Positions 43,640 to 52,270 of a DNA stretch of 64,000 nucleotides are shown one piece after another. Location of the stretch: the NCBI RefSeq assembly GCF_051297175.1, contig NZ_JBINNY010000001.1:2480001-2544000 (forward strand), in the 5' to 3' direction. The stretch comes from Dryocola sp051297175 (GTDB lineage: Bacteria > Pseudomonadota > Gammaproteobacteria > Enterobacterales > Enterobacteriaceae). Below the pieces are notes generated by a model. The model did not search any database. It was not told the origin of the DNA and saw nothing but the letters and a program-made list of their open reading frames with translations. The position numbers and the translations under genes were made by a program. Position 1 is the stretch's first letter, and each line of letters opens with the position of its first letter.

Positions 43640-45106
43640 ATGAATCTTAATCGCATGGCTGGTCACAACAACTTTGCACTCTTTTCGCCCGGCAAAACGC
43701 TGAGCAATGCCGTCAGCGTATTCGTTATTACCACGCTGTTTTATTTTTTTGGCGCCTCGCTGCGCCTGGTGGATGAGCTTTCTCTCTTCTGGCCGCTTAA
43801 TGCGGTGCTGGCCGCCGTTTTTGTTAGGAATCCCTTTTTAAATCAGCCGCTTTACTATTTCCTGTGCTACAGCGCGATGATCCTCTACGACGCCTTTACC
43901 ACCCAGTGGGGCTGGCAGTCGGTTATTATTAATTTTTCGAACATGGTATTTATTATTACCGTTGCGCGATTATTACTGCGGTATTCACGCAGCAATAATG
44001 AAAATAATTGGGCGGTTAACGCGTTTAATATTTTCCACTTCAGCCTGATCGGGGCGATATTTTGTTCGTTATTTGGCACGCTGGGGTCAATAGGTAACGT
44101 CAGTGATTATCAGAAAATAGTCCCCCTATATGCCGACTGGGTAAGCGAACAATTTTCAACCGGCGTGCTGATGATCCCCTGCCTGCTGACGGCGAAATGG
44201 CCGGACTGGCGCAAAATACCGCCCTTTACGTTCTCAAAGCTCTATCCGCTGCTGGGCATCGTTATTTCCCTTGGCGCGTCCATCCTCATCGGCGGCGCGG
44301 GGAGCCTTGCGTTTCCGCTGCCCGCGCTCATCTGGTGCGCGATACGCTATCCGCTGGCGATAACCTCACTCTTGACGCTGCTGACCGGCGGCACGGAGAT
44401 CGTGCTGGTCGCCAGCTCCATTATCGATATTCATAACGATCAGCCGCTGCTGGTGGATCAGATGTTCTCTGCAAGGCTGGGTATTGCCACCATCGCTATC
44501 TGCCCGCTGATCGTTTCGGTCAGCGTTGATGCGATAAATCAGCTCATCAAGCAGACCTCGCTGCGCGCCGATTACGACTACCTGACGGGCGTCCATTCGC
44601 GCTCCGGGCTGTTCGAAAAGCTGAAAAAGGGCTGTCCGCAGTTTTCCGGCAAAAGCAGGCCGACGCTGTGCGTGATGCTGCTGGATATCGACTACTTCAA
44701 ACGCATCAACGATAACTACGGCCACGACTGCGGCGACGTGATCCTGAGCGCCTTTGCCAACAAGCTCAGGCAGGCGGTAGGCGAAAAGGGGCTGGTGGCG
44801 CGCATGGGCGGCGAAGAGTTTGTGGTGGTTTGCGCAGCCCAGGATGAACTGGAAGGCTACGAGCTGGCCGAGCGGGTGCGCAAAAGTATTGAAAACAACG
44901 CGTTCCGCTATCAGCAGCAGACCCATTTCATCACCGTTAGCATTGGGCTTGCCGCCGCAAACGCGCCGCAGCGCTCGCTTATCGATACGTTTAACGAACT
45001 GTTACAGGAAGCGGACAAAAATCTTTATTTGTCCAAGCATAATGGCCGCAACCAGACCAGCACCTCGCCGCTCGGCGATGAAAGGATGGTGGAAGCTTCC
45101 TCCTAG
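43640..45106 (+). CDS. Diguanylate cyclase with MASE1-like membrane sensor
   Basis: 488-residue c-di-GMP synthase. Residues about 20-310 hold eight or so membrane helices of a MASE1-like sensory domain. The GGDEF domain (about 320-475) has the active form RMGGEEF, the metal Asp in VMLLDIDYFKRINDNYGHDCGD, and lacks the RxxD inhibitory site before the motif. It therefore should be active and not product-inhibited through the I-site. In E. coli dgcF (yneF) lies in this neighbourhood; orthology was not established. A second cyclase follows after 49 bases. Confidence 0.9.
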   Translation: MNLNRMAGHNNFALFSPGKTLSNAVSVFVITTLFYFFGASLRLVDELSLFWPLNAVLAAVFVRNPFLNQPLYYFLCYSAMILYDAFTTQWGWQSVIINFSNMVFIITVARLLLRYSRSNNENNWAVNAFNIFHFSLIGAIFCSLFGTLGSIGNVSDYQKIVPLYADWVSEQFSTGVLMIPCLLTAKWPDWRKIPPFTFSKLYPLLGIVISLGASILIGGAGSLAFPLPALIWCAIRYPLAITSLLTLLTGGTEIVLVASSIIDIHNDQPLLVDQMFSARLGIATIAICPLIVSVSVDAINQLIKQTSLRADYDYLTGVHSRSGLFEKLKKGCPQFSGKSRPTLCVMLLDIDYFKRINDNYGHDCGDVILSAFANKLRQAVGEKGLVARMGGEEFVVVCAAQDELEGYELAERVRKSIENNAFRYQQQTHFITVSIGLAAANAPQRSLIDTFNELLQEADKNLYLSKHNGRNQTSTSPLGDERMVEASS

Positions 45107-45155
45107 TGGGGCTGGCCTGACCGCGACTCAACTCACATATAAAAAAGGTTAGCCG

Positions 45156-46133
45156 ATGAAATTTCCCGGATTTCCTCCCGATGAAGAACGACGATTACGC
45201 GCGCTGCGCGCCTCCGGCATTTTAGGCGCCGGGCAGGGCGAACGTTTCGACAGGCTGACTCGCCTGGCGAAGCGCATTTTCGACGTGCCGATTGCCTGGA
45301 TTAGCCTGGTGGATGAAGACCGCCTGTGGCTTAAGTCTTGCGCGGGGACCACCTTCGACGAGGCCCTGGCCCGCAATACTTCTTTCAGTGCCCATGCGCT
45401 GCTTGAACCTGAGCCCACGATTATTCAGGATGCGCTTAACGACCCTCGATTCTTTGATAATCCCCTTGTTACCGGGCACCCGCACATATGCTTTTACGCC
45501 GGCTATCCGCTGAAATTACCTGACGGTACCGCGGCGGGTTTGTTTTGCCTGATTGACCACCGGCCGCGCGAGTTTTCGGCCTACGACATGCAGGGGCTTA
45601 AAGATCTTGCCGCCATTGCGGAAGATGAGTTTGCCGTGCTGGATGCCGCAAACGCCGATGAGCTGACCGGCCTGTTTAACCGCCGTGGCTTCCGAGCGCT
45701 GGCCCAGTATTCGCTGGTGGCAAGCCTGCGCAGGGCGGAGCCGCTGAGCCTCGCCTGTATCGATCTGGATGATTTCAAGCAGATTAACGATACGTGGGGC
45801 CAGCCGGCGGGCGATGAAGCGCTGGTCGCCTTTGCAGAACTGCTGAAGGCGTCGTTTCGCGAGACTGATTTGCTCTCCCGCCGGGGCAGCGATGAATTTG
45901 TGGTGATATTCCCGGACACGCCCGAGCAGGGGGCTTATATCGCCCTGGAGTACCTCAAAGAGCAGGTCGAGGAATATAATCGCGGATCAGATAAACCCTG
46001 GAAGCTGGGGTTCACCGTGGGCATAGCCGAATTTAACGAGCGGGTGCATGAAACCCCCGAAGCGCTGATCGAATATGCCGACAGCGAAATGTGTAAGATG
46101 AAAAAGGCGCGTAAAAAAACCGCCCATCGCTAA
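45156..46133 (+). CDS. GAF-GGDEF protein, cytoplasmic diguanylate cyclase
   Basis: 325-residue soluble protein. A GAF domain fills about residues 20-160 (FDRLTRLAKRIFDVPIAWISLVDEDRLWLKS in pieces, YAGYPLKLPDGTAAGLFCLID). The GGDEF domain (about 165-320) has ACIDLDDFKQINDTWG. Its active-site loop reads GSDEF instead of GGDEF, with RETD exactly five residues before it, the canonical inhibitory I-site. Whether Ser in the second position preserves activity is uncertain. The GAF domain may sense a small ligand or redox state. Probably cotranscribed with the preceding membrane cyclase. Confidence 0.88.
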   Translation: MKFPGFPPDEERRLRALRASGILGAGQGERFDRLTRLAKRIFDVPIAWISLVDEDRLWLKSCAGTTFDEALARNTSFSAHALLEPEPTIIQDALNDPRFFDNPLVTGHPHICFYAGYPLKLPDGTAAGLFCLIDHRPREFSAYDMQGLKDLAAIAEDEFAVLDAANADELTGLFNRRGFRALAQYSLVASLRRAEPLSLACIDLDDFKQINDTWGQPAGDEALVAFAELLKASFRETDLLSRRGSDEFVVIFPDTPEQGAYIALEYLKEQVEEYNRGSDKPWKLGFTVGIAEFNERVHETPEALIEYADSEMCKMKKARKKTAHR

Positions 46134-46278
46134 TTTACCCCACGCTTCCCGACGCGCCGAAAACAGCCCGTTTTTACTTTTCGGCGTATCGTTGCATTTC
46201 CGTATAAGTTCCCCTTAATACACTGCTCGCTATCTACTCCACGTTTTGTGGGCTGGCGCGGTAAAGTCGAGGGGCAAC

Positions 46279-47220
46279 ATGACCGTTTTTGATCAACACG
46301 AGACGCTGCAAAGAAATAACGCAGGTCTGACGACTATCATGGCATTAATAAACGGTAACCTGACGCCAGGCGATATTTGGCGGGAAAAGTCCTACCGTGC
46401 AAAATTCTGCCTGCGCAGCCTGATTGCCCCTCGCCAGACGCTGCGTTTCTTTAACGCAATGACCCGCAGCCGTTATTTTTCCTCGCTGCTGGCGGCGCAG
46501 AAAACCTTACCGAGCAAGATCCATCGCCACTATCTGCACCTCGGCATGAGCGCCCGCAGCCGCGTTGACGCCATCCTCAACCACTATGAATTTATTGATA
46601 GCCTGGAAAGCCGGACGCTTGCCATAGCGCTGACGTCCCCGGAGCAAACGCCGCTGTTCAGGCTAGAAGGCAAGAACGAAGAATGCTTTACGGTCAGCGC
46701 CAGCACCGCGCTGGGCGCGGAGCGAGAAGGCGAGTGTACCCTTTGGCTGCACGCCGGGTCTACGCAGCTCGCAGCGCTGACTTTCTGCGTGACCGGCCAC
46801 GCGGACGAACGGCAGATTGTCATCGGCGGGCTGCAGGGCGCGCACCGCAGCGTGTCGCATGAGGTCATTAAAGAGGCGACCAAGGCGTGCTATGGGCTTT
46901 TCCCTAAACGTCTGCTGATGGAAACGCTTTGGCAAATGGCGGCGCGCCAGGGAATTAATAAAATTTACGGCGTCAGCGACAGCGGACACGTATTTCGCGG
47001 CCTGCGCTATCGCCTGAGTAAAAGCAAGCACTTCCACGCCAGCTATAACGAATTCTGGACGTCAATCAGCGGAGAAAAATATGACGGGCATCTTTTCAGC
47101 CTGCCGCTTTCATTACCGCAAAAAGAATTAAGCGACATTGCCAGCAAGAAACGTTCGGAATATCGCAAACGCTATGCGCTGCTCGATTCTCTGAAAGAAA
47201 AGGTTAACGCCGTTCGTTAA
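46279..47220 (+). CDS. VirK/YbjX-family protein (DUF535)
   Basis: 313-residue protein of the VirK/YbjX family (DUF535). Recognisable blocks are YRAKFCLRSLIAPRQTLRFF, LHLGMSARSRVDAILNHYEF, IVIGGLQGAH and ISGEKYDGHLFSLPL. Relatives in Salmonella and E. coli are PhoP-linked and contribute to resistance to antimicrobial peptides or to late virulence; the biochemical activity is unknown. No signal peptide or clear membrane span. ATG 46279 follows GAGGGG by five bases. Confidence 0.85.
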   Translation: MTVFDQHETLQRNNAGLTTIMALINGNLTPGDIWREKSYRAKFCLRSLIAPRQTLRFFNAMTRSRYFSSLLAAQKTLPSKIHRHYLHLGMSARSRVDAILNHYEFIDSLESRTLAIALTSPEQTPLFRLEGKNEECFTVSASTALGAEREGECTLWLHAGSTQLAALTFCVTGHADERQIVIGGLQGAHRSVSHEVIKEATKACYGLFPKRLLMETLWQMAARQGINKIYGVSDSGHVFRGLRYRLSKSKHFHASYNEFWTSISGEKYDGHLFSLPLSLPQKELSDIASKKRSEYRKRYALLDSLKEKVNAVR

Positions 47221-47310
47221 AATATAAGCAATTCCTATGGCGCGCGATATTGACGCGCCAGGCCGGTTCATCCAGATTATTCAGCACACCCGTGCTATGG
47301 AATCAATAAG

Positions 47311-47835
47311 ATGACCGATCTGCCTGTTCGCGCGCTTTCCTCCTCTGAAATAGCCTCCCGCCTCCCTGAACTTAACGAAGTGCTTATCGACTGCGTGGCG
47401 GGCGGCGCTTCCGTCAGCTTTATGCATCCTTTATCCGACGAAAAGGCGAGCCGCTTCTGGCAAAACGTTGCCCGCAGCGTGGCCGAAGGCGAACGGGTCG
47501 TGCTTGTCGCGGAAGATGAAAATCAGCAGATTCTCGGCACCGTCCAGCTCCTGACCGACCAGCCGGAAAACCAGCCCCACCGCGCGGACGTGGCAAAGCT
47601 ATTAGTCCACCCGCGGGCGCGCCGCAGGGGTATCGCCCAGCGCCTGATGAACATGCTTGACGACGTGGCGCTGGCGGCGGGCAAAAACGTGCTGGTGCTG
47701 GACACCGCAACCGGCAGCGACGCCGAGTTGTTCTACCAAAATATGGGCTGGATAAGGGTCGGCGAACTCCCGAAATACGCGCTTATGCCTGAGGGTTCAT
47801 TCTGTTCAACGACCTTTTACTACAAGCATCTTTAA
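47311..47835 (+). CDS. GNAT-family N-acetyltransferase
   Basis: 174-residue single-domain GNAT. The acetyl-CoA loop is HPRARRRGIAQRLMN near residue 105, followed by LVLDTATGSDAELFYQNMGW, typical for small amine or peptide acetyltransferases. The acceptor is unknown. It stands between the VirK-like gene and the uxaB control region. Confidence 0.82.
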   Translation: MTDLPVRALSSSEIASRLPELNEVLIDCVAGGASVSFMHPLSDEKASRFWQNVARSVAEGERVVLVAEDENQQILGTVQLLTDQPENQPHRADVAKLLVHPRARRRGIAQRLMNMLDDVALAAGKNVLVLDTATGSDAELFYQNMGWIRVGELPKYALMPEGSFCSTTFYYKHL

Positions 47836-47838
47836 ATT

Positions 47839-47856
47839 AATTGGTATAACAACTTT
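47839..47856. promoter_or_regulatory. Candidate ExuR/UxuR operator of uxaB
   Basis: AATTGGTATAACAACTTT closely resembles the ATTGGTATACCAAT-type palindrome bound by ExuR and UxuR, with two mismatches in the right half. It lies about 95 bases before the uxaB start. Binding would place uxaB under hexuronate induction, as in E. coli. Confidence 0.55.
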
Positions 47857-47950
47857 CATTGATCAAAACGGGGTTTCACTGCGGCGAGTTCTGCTAGTTT
47901 GAACGGGATATTTCTGGTCGTTCATCCGATTCTCGCCAAGGAACAACATT

Positions 47951-49402
47951 GTGAAAACGCTTAATCGTCATGATTTTCCCGGAGCCTCTTATCCCGATCG
48001 CATCATCCAGTTTGGTGAAGGTAACTTTTTACGCGCCTTTATCGACTGGCAGGTAGATTTACTGAATGAACATACGGATCTTAACGCGGGCGTGGTTATC
48101 GTCCGCCCGATCGACAGCGCCTTCCCGCCGTCGTTATCTACCCAGGATGGGCTGTACACCACGGTGATCCGTGGCCTGAACGAGCAGGGCGAAGCCGTCA
48201 GCGACGCGCGCCTGATTCGCTCCGTTAACCGCGAAATCAACGTCTATCACGATTACGATGCGTTTTTACAGCTCGCCCACAATCCGGATATCCGCTTTGT
48301 GTTCTCCAACACCACCGAAGCGGGCATCAGCTACCACGCCGGCGACAGGTTTGAAGACGCGCCTGCGGTAAGCTACCCGGCAAAACTGACCCGTCTGCTG
48401 TTTGAACGCTTCAGCCACTTCGACGGCGCGGCGGATAAAGGCTGGGTCATCGTGCCCTGCGAACTGATCGACTATAACGGCGAGGCGCTACAGGAGCTGG
48501 TGCTGCGCTACGCGCAGGAATGGGCGCTGCCAGCGGCCTTTACGCAGTGGCTGCACGATTCGAATACCTTCTGCTCGACGCTGGTTGACCGCATCGTGAC
48601 CGGCTATCCGCGCGATGAGGCCGCCGCCATCGAAGAACAGCTTGGCTATAAAGACGCCTTCCTCGACACCGCCGAGCACTTCTACCTGTTTGTGATCCAA
48701 GGCCCGGCCTGGCTTGCCAACGCGTTGCGCCTGGACAAATACCCGCTCAACGTGCTTATCGTCGACGACATCAAGCCGTACAAAGCGCGCAAGGTCGCCA
48801 TCCTGAACGGCGCGCACACCGCGCTGGTGCCGGTCGCCTGGCTTGCCGGTCTGAACACCGTGGGTGAAGCGATGAACGACGCGGAAGTGTGTCGCTTCGT
48901 CGAAAAGACCATCGCCGACGAGATCATCCCGGTGCTGGATCTGCCGCGCGACGAGCTGCTGTCGTTTGCCGAAGCGGTGACCAGCCGTTTCCAGAACCCG
49001 TACATTCAGCACCAGCTGCTGTCCATCGCCCTGAACGGCATGACCAAGTTCCGCACGCGCATTCTGCCGCAGCTGCTGGCCGGGCTTGAGGCAACGGGCA
49101 AGCTGCCGCCGCGCCTGACCTTCGCGCTTGCCGCGCTGATCGCTTTCTATAAGGGCGAGCGTAACGGTGAAAGCTATCCGCTGCAGGATGACGAACACTG
49201 GCTCGAGCGCTACCGCCAGCTGTGGGCGGACCTCGCCGACAGGCAAATCGACACCCGGCAGCTGGTTCGCACCGTGCTGGGCGACAGCGCCCACTGGGAG
49301 CAGGATCTGACGCAGGTGCCGGGCCTGGTGGAACAGGTTGCCGACGAGCTTGAGCGGATTCAGGCTCAGGGGATGCGCGCGGCCGTAGGCCGCTACTGCT
49401 AG
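47951..49402 (+). CDS. uxaB: Tagaturonate reductase (altronate oxidoreductase) UxaB
   Basis: 483-residue NAD-dependent polyol dehydrogenase of the long-chain mannitol dehydrogenase family, which reduces tagaturonate to altronate in galacturonate breakdown. Visible marks: RIIQFGEGNFLRAFIDWQ (NAD-binding start) and the catalytic KxxxxNxxH in KVAILNGAH. Length and sequence fit E. coli UxaB. It starts with GTG at 47951. The other exu/uxa genes are not in the window. Confidence 0.96.
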   Translation: MKTLNRHDFPGASYPDRIIQFGEGNFLRAFIDWQVDLLNEHTDLNAGVVIVRPIDSAFPPSLSTQDGLYTTVIRGLNEQGEAVSDARLIRSVNREINVYHDYDAFLQLAHNPDIRFVFSNTTEAGISYHAGDRFEDAPAVSYPAKLTRLLFERFSHFDGAADKGWVIVPCELIDYNGEALQELVLRYAQEWALPAAFTQWLHDSNTFCSTLVDRIVTGYPRDEAAAIEEQLGYKDAFLDTAEHFYLFVIQGPAWLANALRLDKYPLNVLIVDDIKPYKARKVAILNGAHTALVPVAWLAGLNTVGEAMNDAEVCRFVEKTIADEIIPVLDLPRDELLSFAEAVTSRFQNPYIQHQLLSIALNGMTKFRTRILPQLLAGLEATGKLPPRLTFALAALIAFYKGERNGESYPLQDDEHWLERYRQLWADLADRQIDTRQLVRTVLGDSAHWEQDLTQVPGLVEQVADELERIQAQGMRAAVGRYC

Positions 49403-49417
49403 TTTCGCGTGCTATAG

Positions 49418-49442
49418 TGCCTGTCATTTCGAATGACAGGCA
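49418..49442. promoter_or_regulatory. Perfect 11-base inverted repeat between uxaB and the MDR gene
   Basis: TGCCTGTCATT-TCG-AATGACAGGCA followed by TTTCC. It can be a terminator for uxaB or an operator: a TATAGT (-10-like) overlaps its left edge at 49413 and the next ATG is nine bases downstream. Confidence 0.6.
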
Positions 49443-49450
49443 TTTCCTCC

Positions 49451-50374
49451 ATGAATAACACCGCCCTCTGGTTTCGCGATTTTGGCCAGCCCGAACGGGT
49501 GCTCTCCCTCGAACATGCGTTACTTCCGCCGCGCCTCCCCGGCACGCTCCGCGTGCAGATGCTCTACGCTCCGGTTAATCCTTCCGATCTGATCCCCATT
49601 ACCGGCGCCTATCGCCACCGGGTGACGCCGCCGCGCGTGGCCGGTTACGAAGGCGTGGGCGTGGTGAGGGAGGCCGATAGCCCGGCGCTCATCGGCAGGC
49701 GCGTTTTGCCGCTGCGCAGGGATGGCACCTGGCAGCGCTGGTTGGACTGCGATCCGCAGCTTGCCGTTCCGGTGCCGGATAGCGTTGCCGACCGGCTCGC
49801 CGCGCGCGGCTATATCAATCCGCTGGCGGCATACGTGATGCTGAGCAAATGGCCGGTGCGGGGGAAACGCGTCTTGCTAACGGCCGCTGGCTCATCGTGC
49901 GCGGGGCTGCTGGCGCAGTGGGCGAAACGGCAGGGCGCGGCGGCGGTGACGGGCGTGTATCGGACGATGGGGAAGAACAACGTGCCGGATAGTTGCGTTA
50001 GCATGCATGATGAGGCGGGGCTGCGGACGGCGGCAAGCAGGGCGGATATCGTCTTTGACGCGGTGGGCGGGAGCCTTGCGACCGCGCTGTTAAAACACCT
50101 GCGGCCAGCAGCGGATTTTGTCTCCTACGGCCTGCTGAGCGGCGAGATGTATCAGATGGCGGGCGGCGCGGTGAAGCCGCAGCGCTTCCATCTGCGCGAT
50201 ACGCTGGCCGTCACGCCGACGCAGGCCTGGCAGCGGTGGTTTAGCGAGCTGTGGGAAATGCTTGCGGCAAGCGCGTTGCCCGATGTGGATTTATTCGGGA
50301 TAGAAGACTGGCAGGAAGCGCTGCGGGCGTTTGCCGCGCCGGGGCGCAGGTGCAAGCCGCTGCTGGTGATGTGA
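49451..50374 (+). CDS. MDR-family zinc-independent oxidoreductase (quinone reductase-like)
   Basis: 307-residue medium-chain dehydrogenase/reductase. The N-terminal GroES-like part includes YAPVNPSDLIPITGAY and VAGYEGVGVV. The nucleotide-binding part has VLLTAAGSSCAGLLAQWAK (Rossmann glycine motif, degenerate). Zinc ligands are absent. It resembles trans-2-enoyl reductase and quinone oxidoreductase relatives, probably NADPH-dependent. It starts nine bases after a perfect palindrome, and no clear ribosome site is seen because that space is taken by the palindrome. Confidence 0.8.
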   Translation: MNNTALWFRDFGQPERVLSLEHALLPPRLPGTLRVQMLYAPVNPSDLIPITGAYRHRVTPPRVAGYEGVGVVREADSPALIGRRVLPLRRDGTWQRWLDCDPQLAVPVPDSVADRLAARGYINPLAAYVMLSKWPVRGKRVLLTAAGSSCAGLLAQWAKRQGAAAVTGVYRTMGKNNVPDSCVSMHDEAGLRTAASRADIVFDAVGGSLATALLKHLRPAADFVSYGLLSGEMYQMAGGAVKPQRFHLRDTLAVTPTQAWQRWFSELWEMLAASALPDVDLFGIEDWQEALRAFAAPGRRCKPLLVM

Positions 50375-50378
50375 TTCA

Positions 50379-50474
50379 CGGTGGATGGCGCTAATCGCTT
50401 ATCCACCCTACAAAGAATGCAGATGTTGCAGGATGCCCGTAGGGCGGATAAAAGCAGTGCCATCCGCCGCCGTG
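50379..50474. repeat. REP-like pair between converging genes
   Basis: GGTGGATGGCGCTAATCGCTTATCCACCC and GTAGGGCGGATAAAAGCAGTGCCATCCGCC, inverted units separated by about 35 bases. Confidence 0.72.
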
Positions 50475-50481
50475 GTTCACA

Positions 50482-51246
50482 TCAAGGCCTGTCGCCCATA
50501 ATCACCTGCATCGTTTCTTCGTCCGGCATGCCCTGGTGCTGCTGAAGACGACCGTCTTTATTCAGGTAATAAATGGACGGCGTGGCGTTGCCCCCCAGCT
50601 CGTCCATCAGCGCGAGGTTGTTTTTCAGCGCTTCGGCTATTTCCGGCGTGATGGTTTTCGGTGCCTTCAGCGCCATCTTGCCGAGGCTGTTCTCATACTC
50701 CGCGAGGGTTTTAGCCGGGTCTTTCGCCATCATGATCGCCGCCGCTTTCTGGCCGCTGTCCGGGCGCAGCATGCCGACCATCAGCACGCGCAGCTGCACC
50801 TTGCCGGACGCCAGCCACGGCTGCGCCTTTTGCCAGAACTGCGTGCAGTACGGGCAGTAGGGGTCGGCGAAGGCGTAAACGATATGCGGCGCGTCGGCTT
50901 TACCTGCCGCTATCCAGCGTTTTTTCTCAAGCTTCTGCCACATCTCTTTAGCCATCGGGGCGTAGACCCACTTTTCGACCTGCTCATCGCTGAGGTTTTT
51001 GCCCGCCGCATCAACCAGATTGCCCATGATGGCGTGTTGCCCGTCCGGGGTAAGAAACACGGTCGTGCCCTGGCCCTGATACTGCATGACGTAGCCCGGC
51101 AGAGCGCCCGGCCCCTTGAATTCGCCCTTAAGCTCGAACCCCTGCTTTTGCAGCGCCTCGATGGGCGCGGGGACTTTTGCCCCGGCCGCAAGCGTACTGC
51201 CGCTCAGTAGGGCGAGCGTAACCGCGAGGAATGGTGCCGTTTTCAT
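50482..51246 (-). CDS. dsbG: Periplasmic disulfide isomerase/chaperone DsbG
   Basis: 254-residue thioredoxin-fold protein with a signal peptide (residues 1-21, ending TLAA). The redox motif is CPYC (ADPYCPYCTQFW), with an N-terminal dimerisation domain before it (FELKGEFKGPGALPGYVMQYQG in pieces) and the cis-Pro loop NATPSIYY. DsbG protects single cysteines in the periplasm from over-oxidation. It lies 17 bases after acuI in the same direction and may be cotranscribed with it. Confidence 0.93.
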   Translation of the reverse strand: MKTAPFLAVTLALLSGSTLAAGAKVPAPIEALQKQGFELKGEFKGPGALPGYVMQYQGQGTTVFLTPDGQHAIMGNLVDAAGKNLSDEQVEKWVYAPMAKEMWQKLEKKRWIAAGKADAPHIVYAFADPYCPYCTQFWQKAQPWLASGKVQLRVLMVGMLRPDSGQKAAAIMMAKDPAKTLAEYENSLGKMALKAPKTITPEIAEALKNNLALMDELGGNATPSIYYLNKDGRLQQHQGMPDEETMQVIMGDRP

Positions 51247-51263
51247 AAACCGTCCTTTGTGCA

Positions 51264-52238
51264 TTAGCGAATTTTAACCAGCGTACGTCCCTGGACTGCG
51301 TTATTCAGAAATGCTTCTGCGACTTCCGGCGCTTCTTCCAGCGTGATTTCGGTGGCGGCGGACTCATAGAAGCTGTCCGGCAGCGCGTTTGCCAGGCGTT
51401 CCCAGGCCTGAGTGCGGAGAGCGAGCGGGGCGCTGACGGAATCCACGCCCTGCAGGCGCACGTTGCGCAGGATAAACGGCATGACGGTGGTTGGCAGGTC
51501 GAAACCGCCCGCCAGGCCACAGGCCGCAACGCAGCCGGAGTAGTTTGTTTGCGCCAGCAGTTTCGCCAGCACGGTGCCGCCAACGGTATCGACCGCGCCC
51601 GCCCAGATTTGTTTTTCCAGCGGACGCGTATCCGCAAATTCGCCGCGCGGCACGATGCGCGATGCGCCCAGCTTGCGCAGATAGTCATGGGTGCTTTCAC
51701 GGCCTGTCACCGCCGCCACCTGATAGCCAAGCGCGCTCAGCAAAGCCACCGCCGTACTGCCCACGCCGCCGCTTGCGCCGGTCACCACCACTTCACCGCT
51801 TGCAGGCACCACGCCCGCTTCTTCAAGCGCCAGCACGCAGAGCATCGCCGTCAGGCCTGCGGTTCCCACGATCATCGCCTGACGAGCGGTCAAGCCCGCC
51901 GGCAGCGGCACCAGCCAGTCGCCTTTCACCTGAGCCTGTTCCGCAAGGCCGCCCCAGTGGTTTTCACCCACGCCCCAGCCGGTTAATACCACCTCCTGGC
52001 CCGCGCTAAAACGCGGATCGTCGCTGCGGTTTACGCGGCCTGCAAAATCAATCCCCGGCACCATCGGGAAGTTACGGATAATTTTGCCTTTGCCGGTAAT
52101 CGCCAACGCGTCTTTATAGTTCAGGCTCGACCAGTCGATATCGACCCGCACCTCGCCGGGCGCGGCGGCGGGCAGGTCGGTTTGCTGCACGTGGGCCAGG
52201 GTTTTGCCGTCAACTTGCTCAAGTACGATCGCTTTCAT
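51264..52238 (-). CDS. acuI: Acrylyl-CoA reductase AcuI (YhdH)
   Basis: 324-residue zinc-free MDR enzyme of the AcuI/YhdH group, which reduces acryloyl-CoA to propionyl-CoA with NADPH and so removes a toxic electrophile. Marks: SSLNYKDALAITGKGKIIR, PGIDFAGRV, and the nucleotide loop VTGASGGVGSTAVALL. The length matches E. coli AcuI. A TetR regulator of AcuR type lies 32 bases upstream in the same direction. Confidence 0.93.
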   Translation of the reverse strand: MKAIVLEQVDGKTLAHVQQTDLPAAAPGEVRVDIDWSSLNYKDALAITGKGKIIRNFPMVPGIDFAGRVNRSDDPRFSAGQEVVLTGWGVGENHWGGLAEQAQVKGDWLVPLPAGLTARQAMIVGTAGLTAMLCVLALEEAGVVPASGEVVVTGASGGVGSTAVALLSALGYQVAAVTGRESTHDYLRKLGASRIVPRGEFADTRPLEKQIWAGAVDTVGGTVLAKLLAQTNYSGCVAACGLAGGFDLPTTVMPFILRNVRLQGVDSVSAPLALRTQAWERLANALPDSFYESAATEITLEEAPEVAEAFLNNAVQGRTLVKIR

Positions 52239-52270
52239 TTTTTATCCTCGTTAATCGGAAAAGGGAATTA

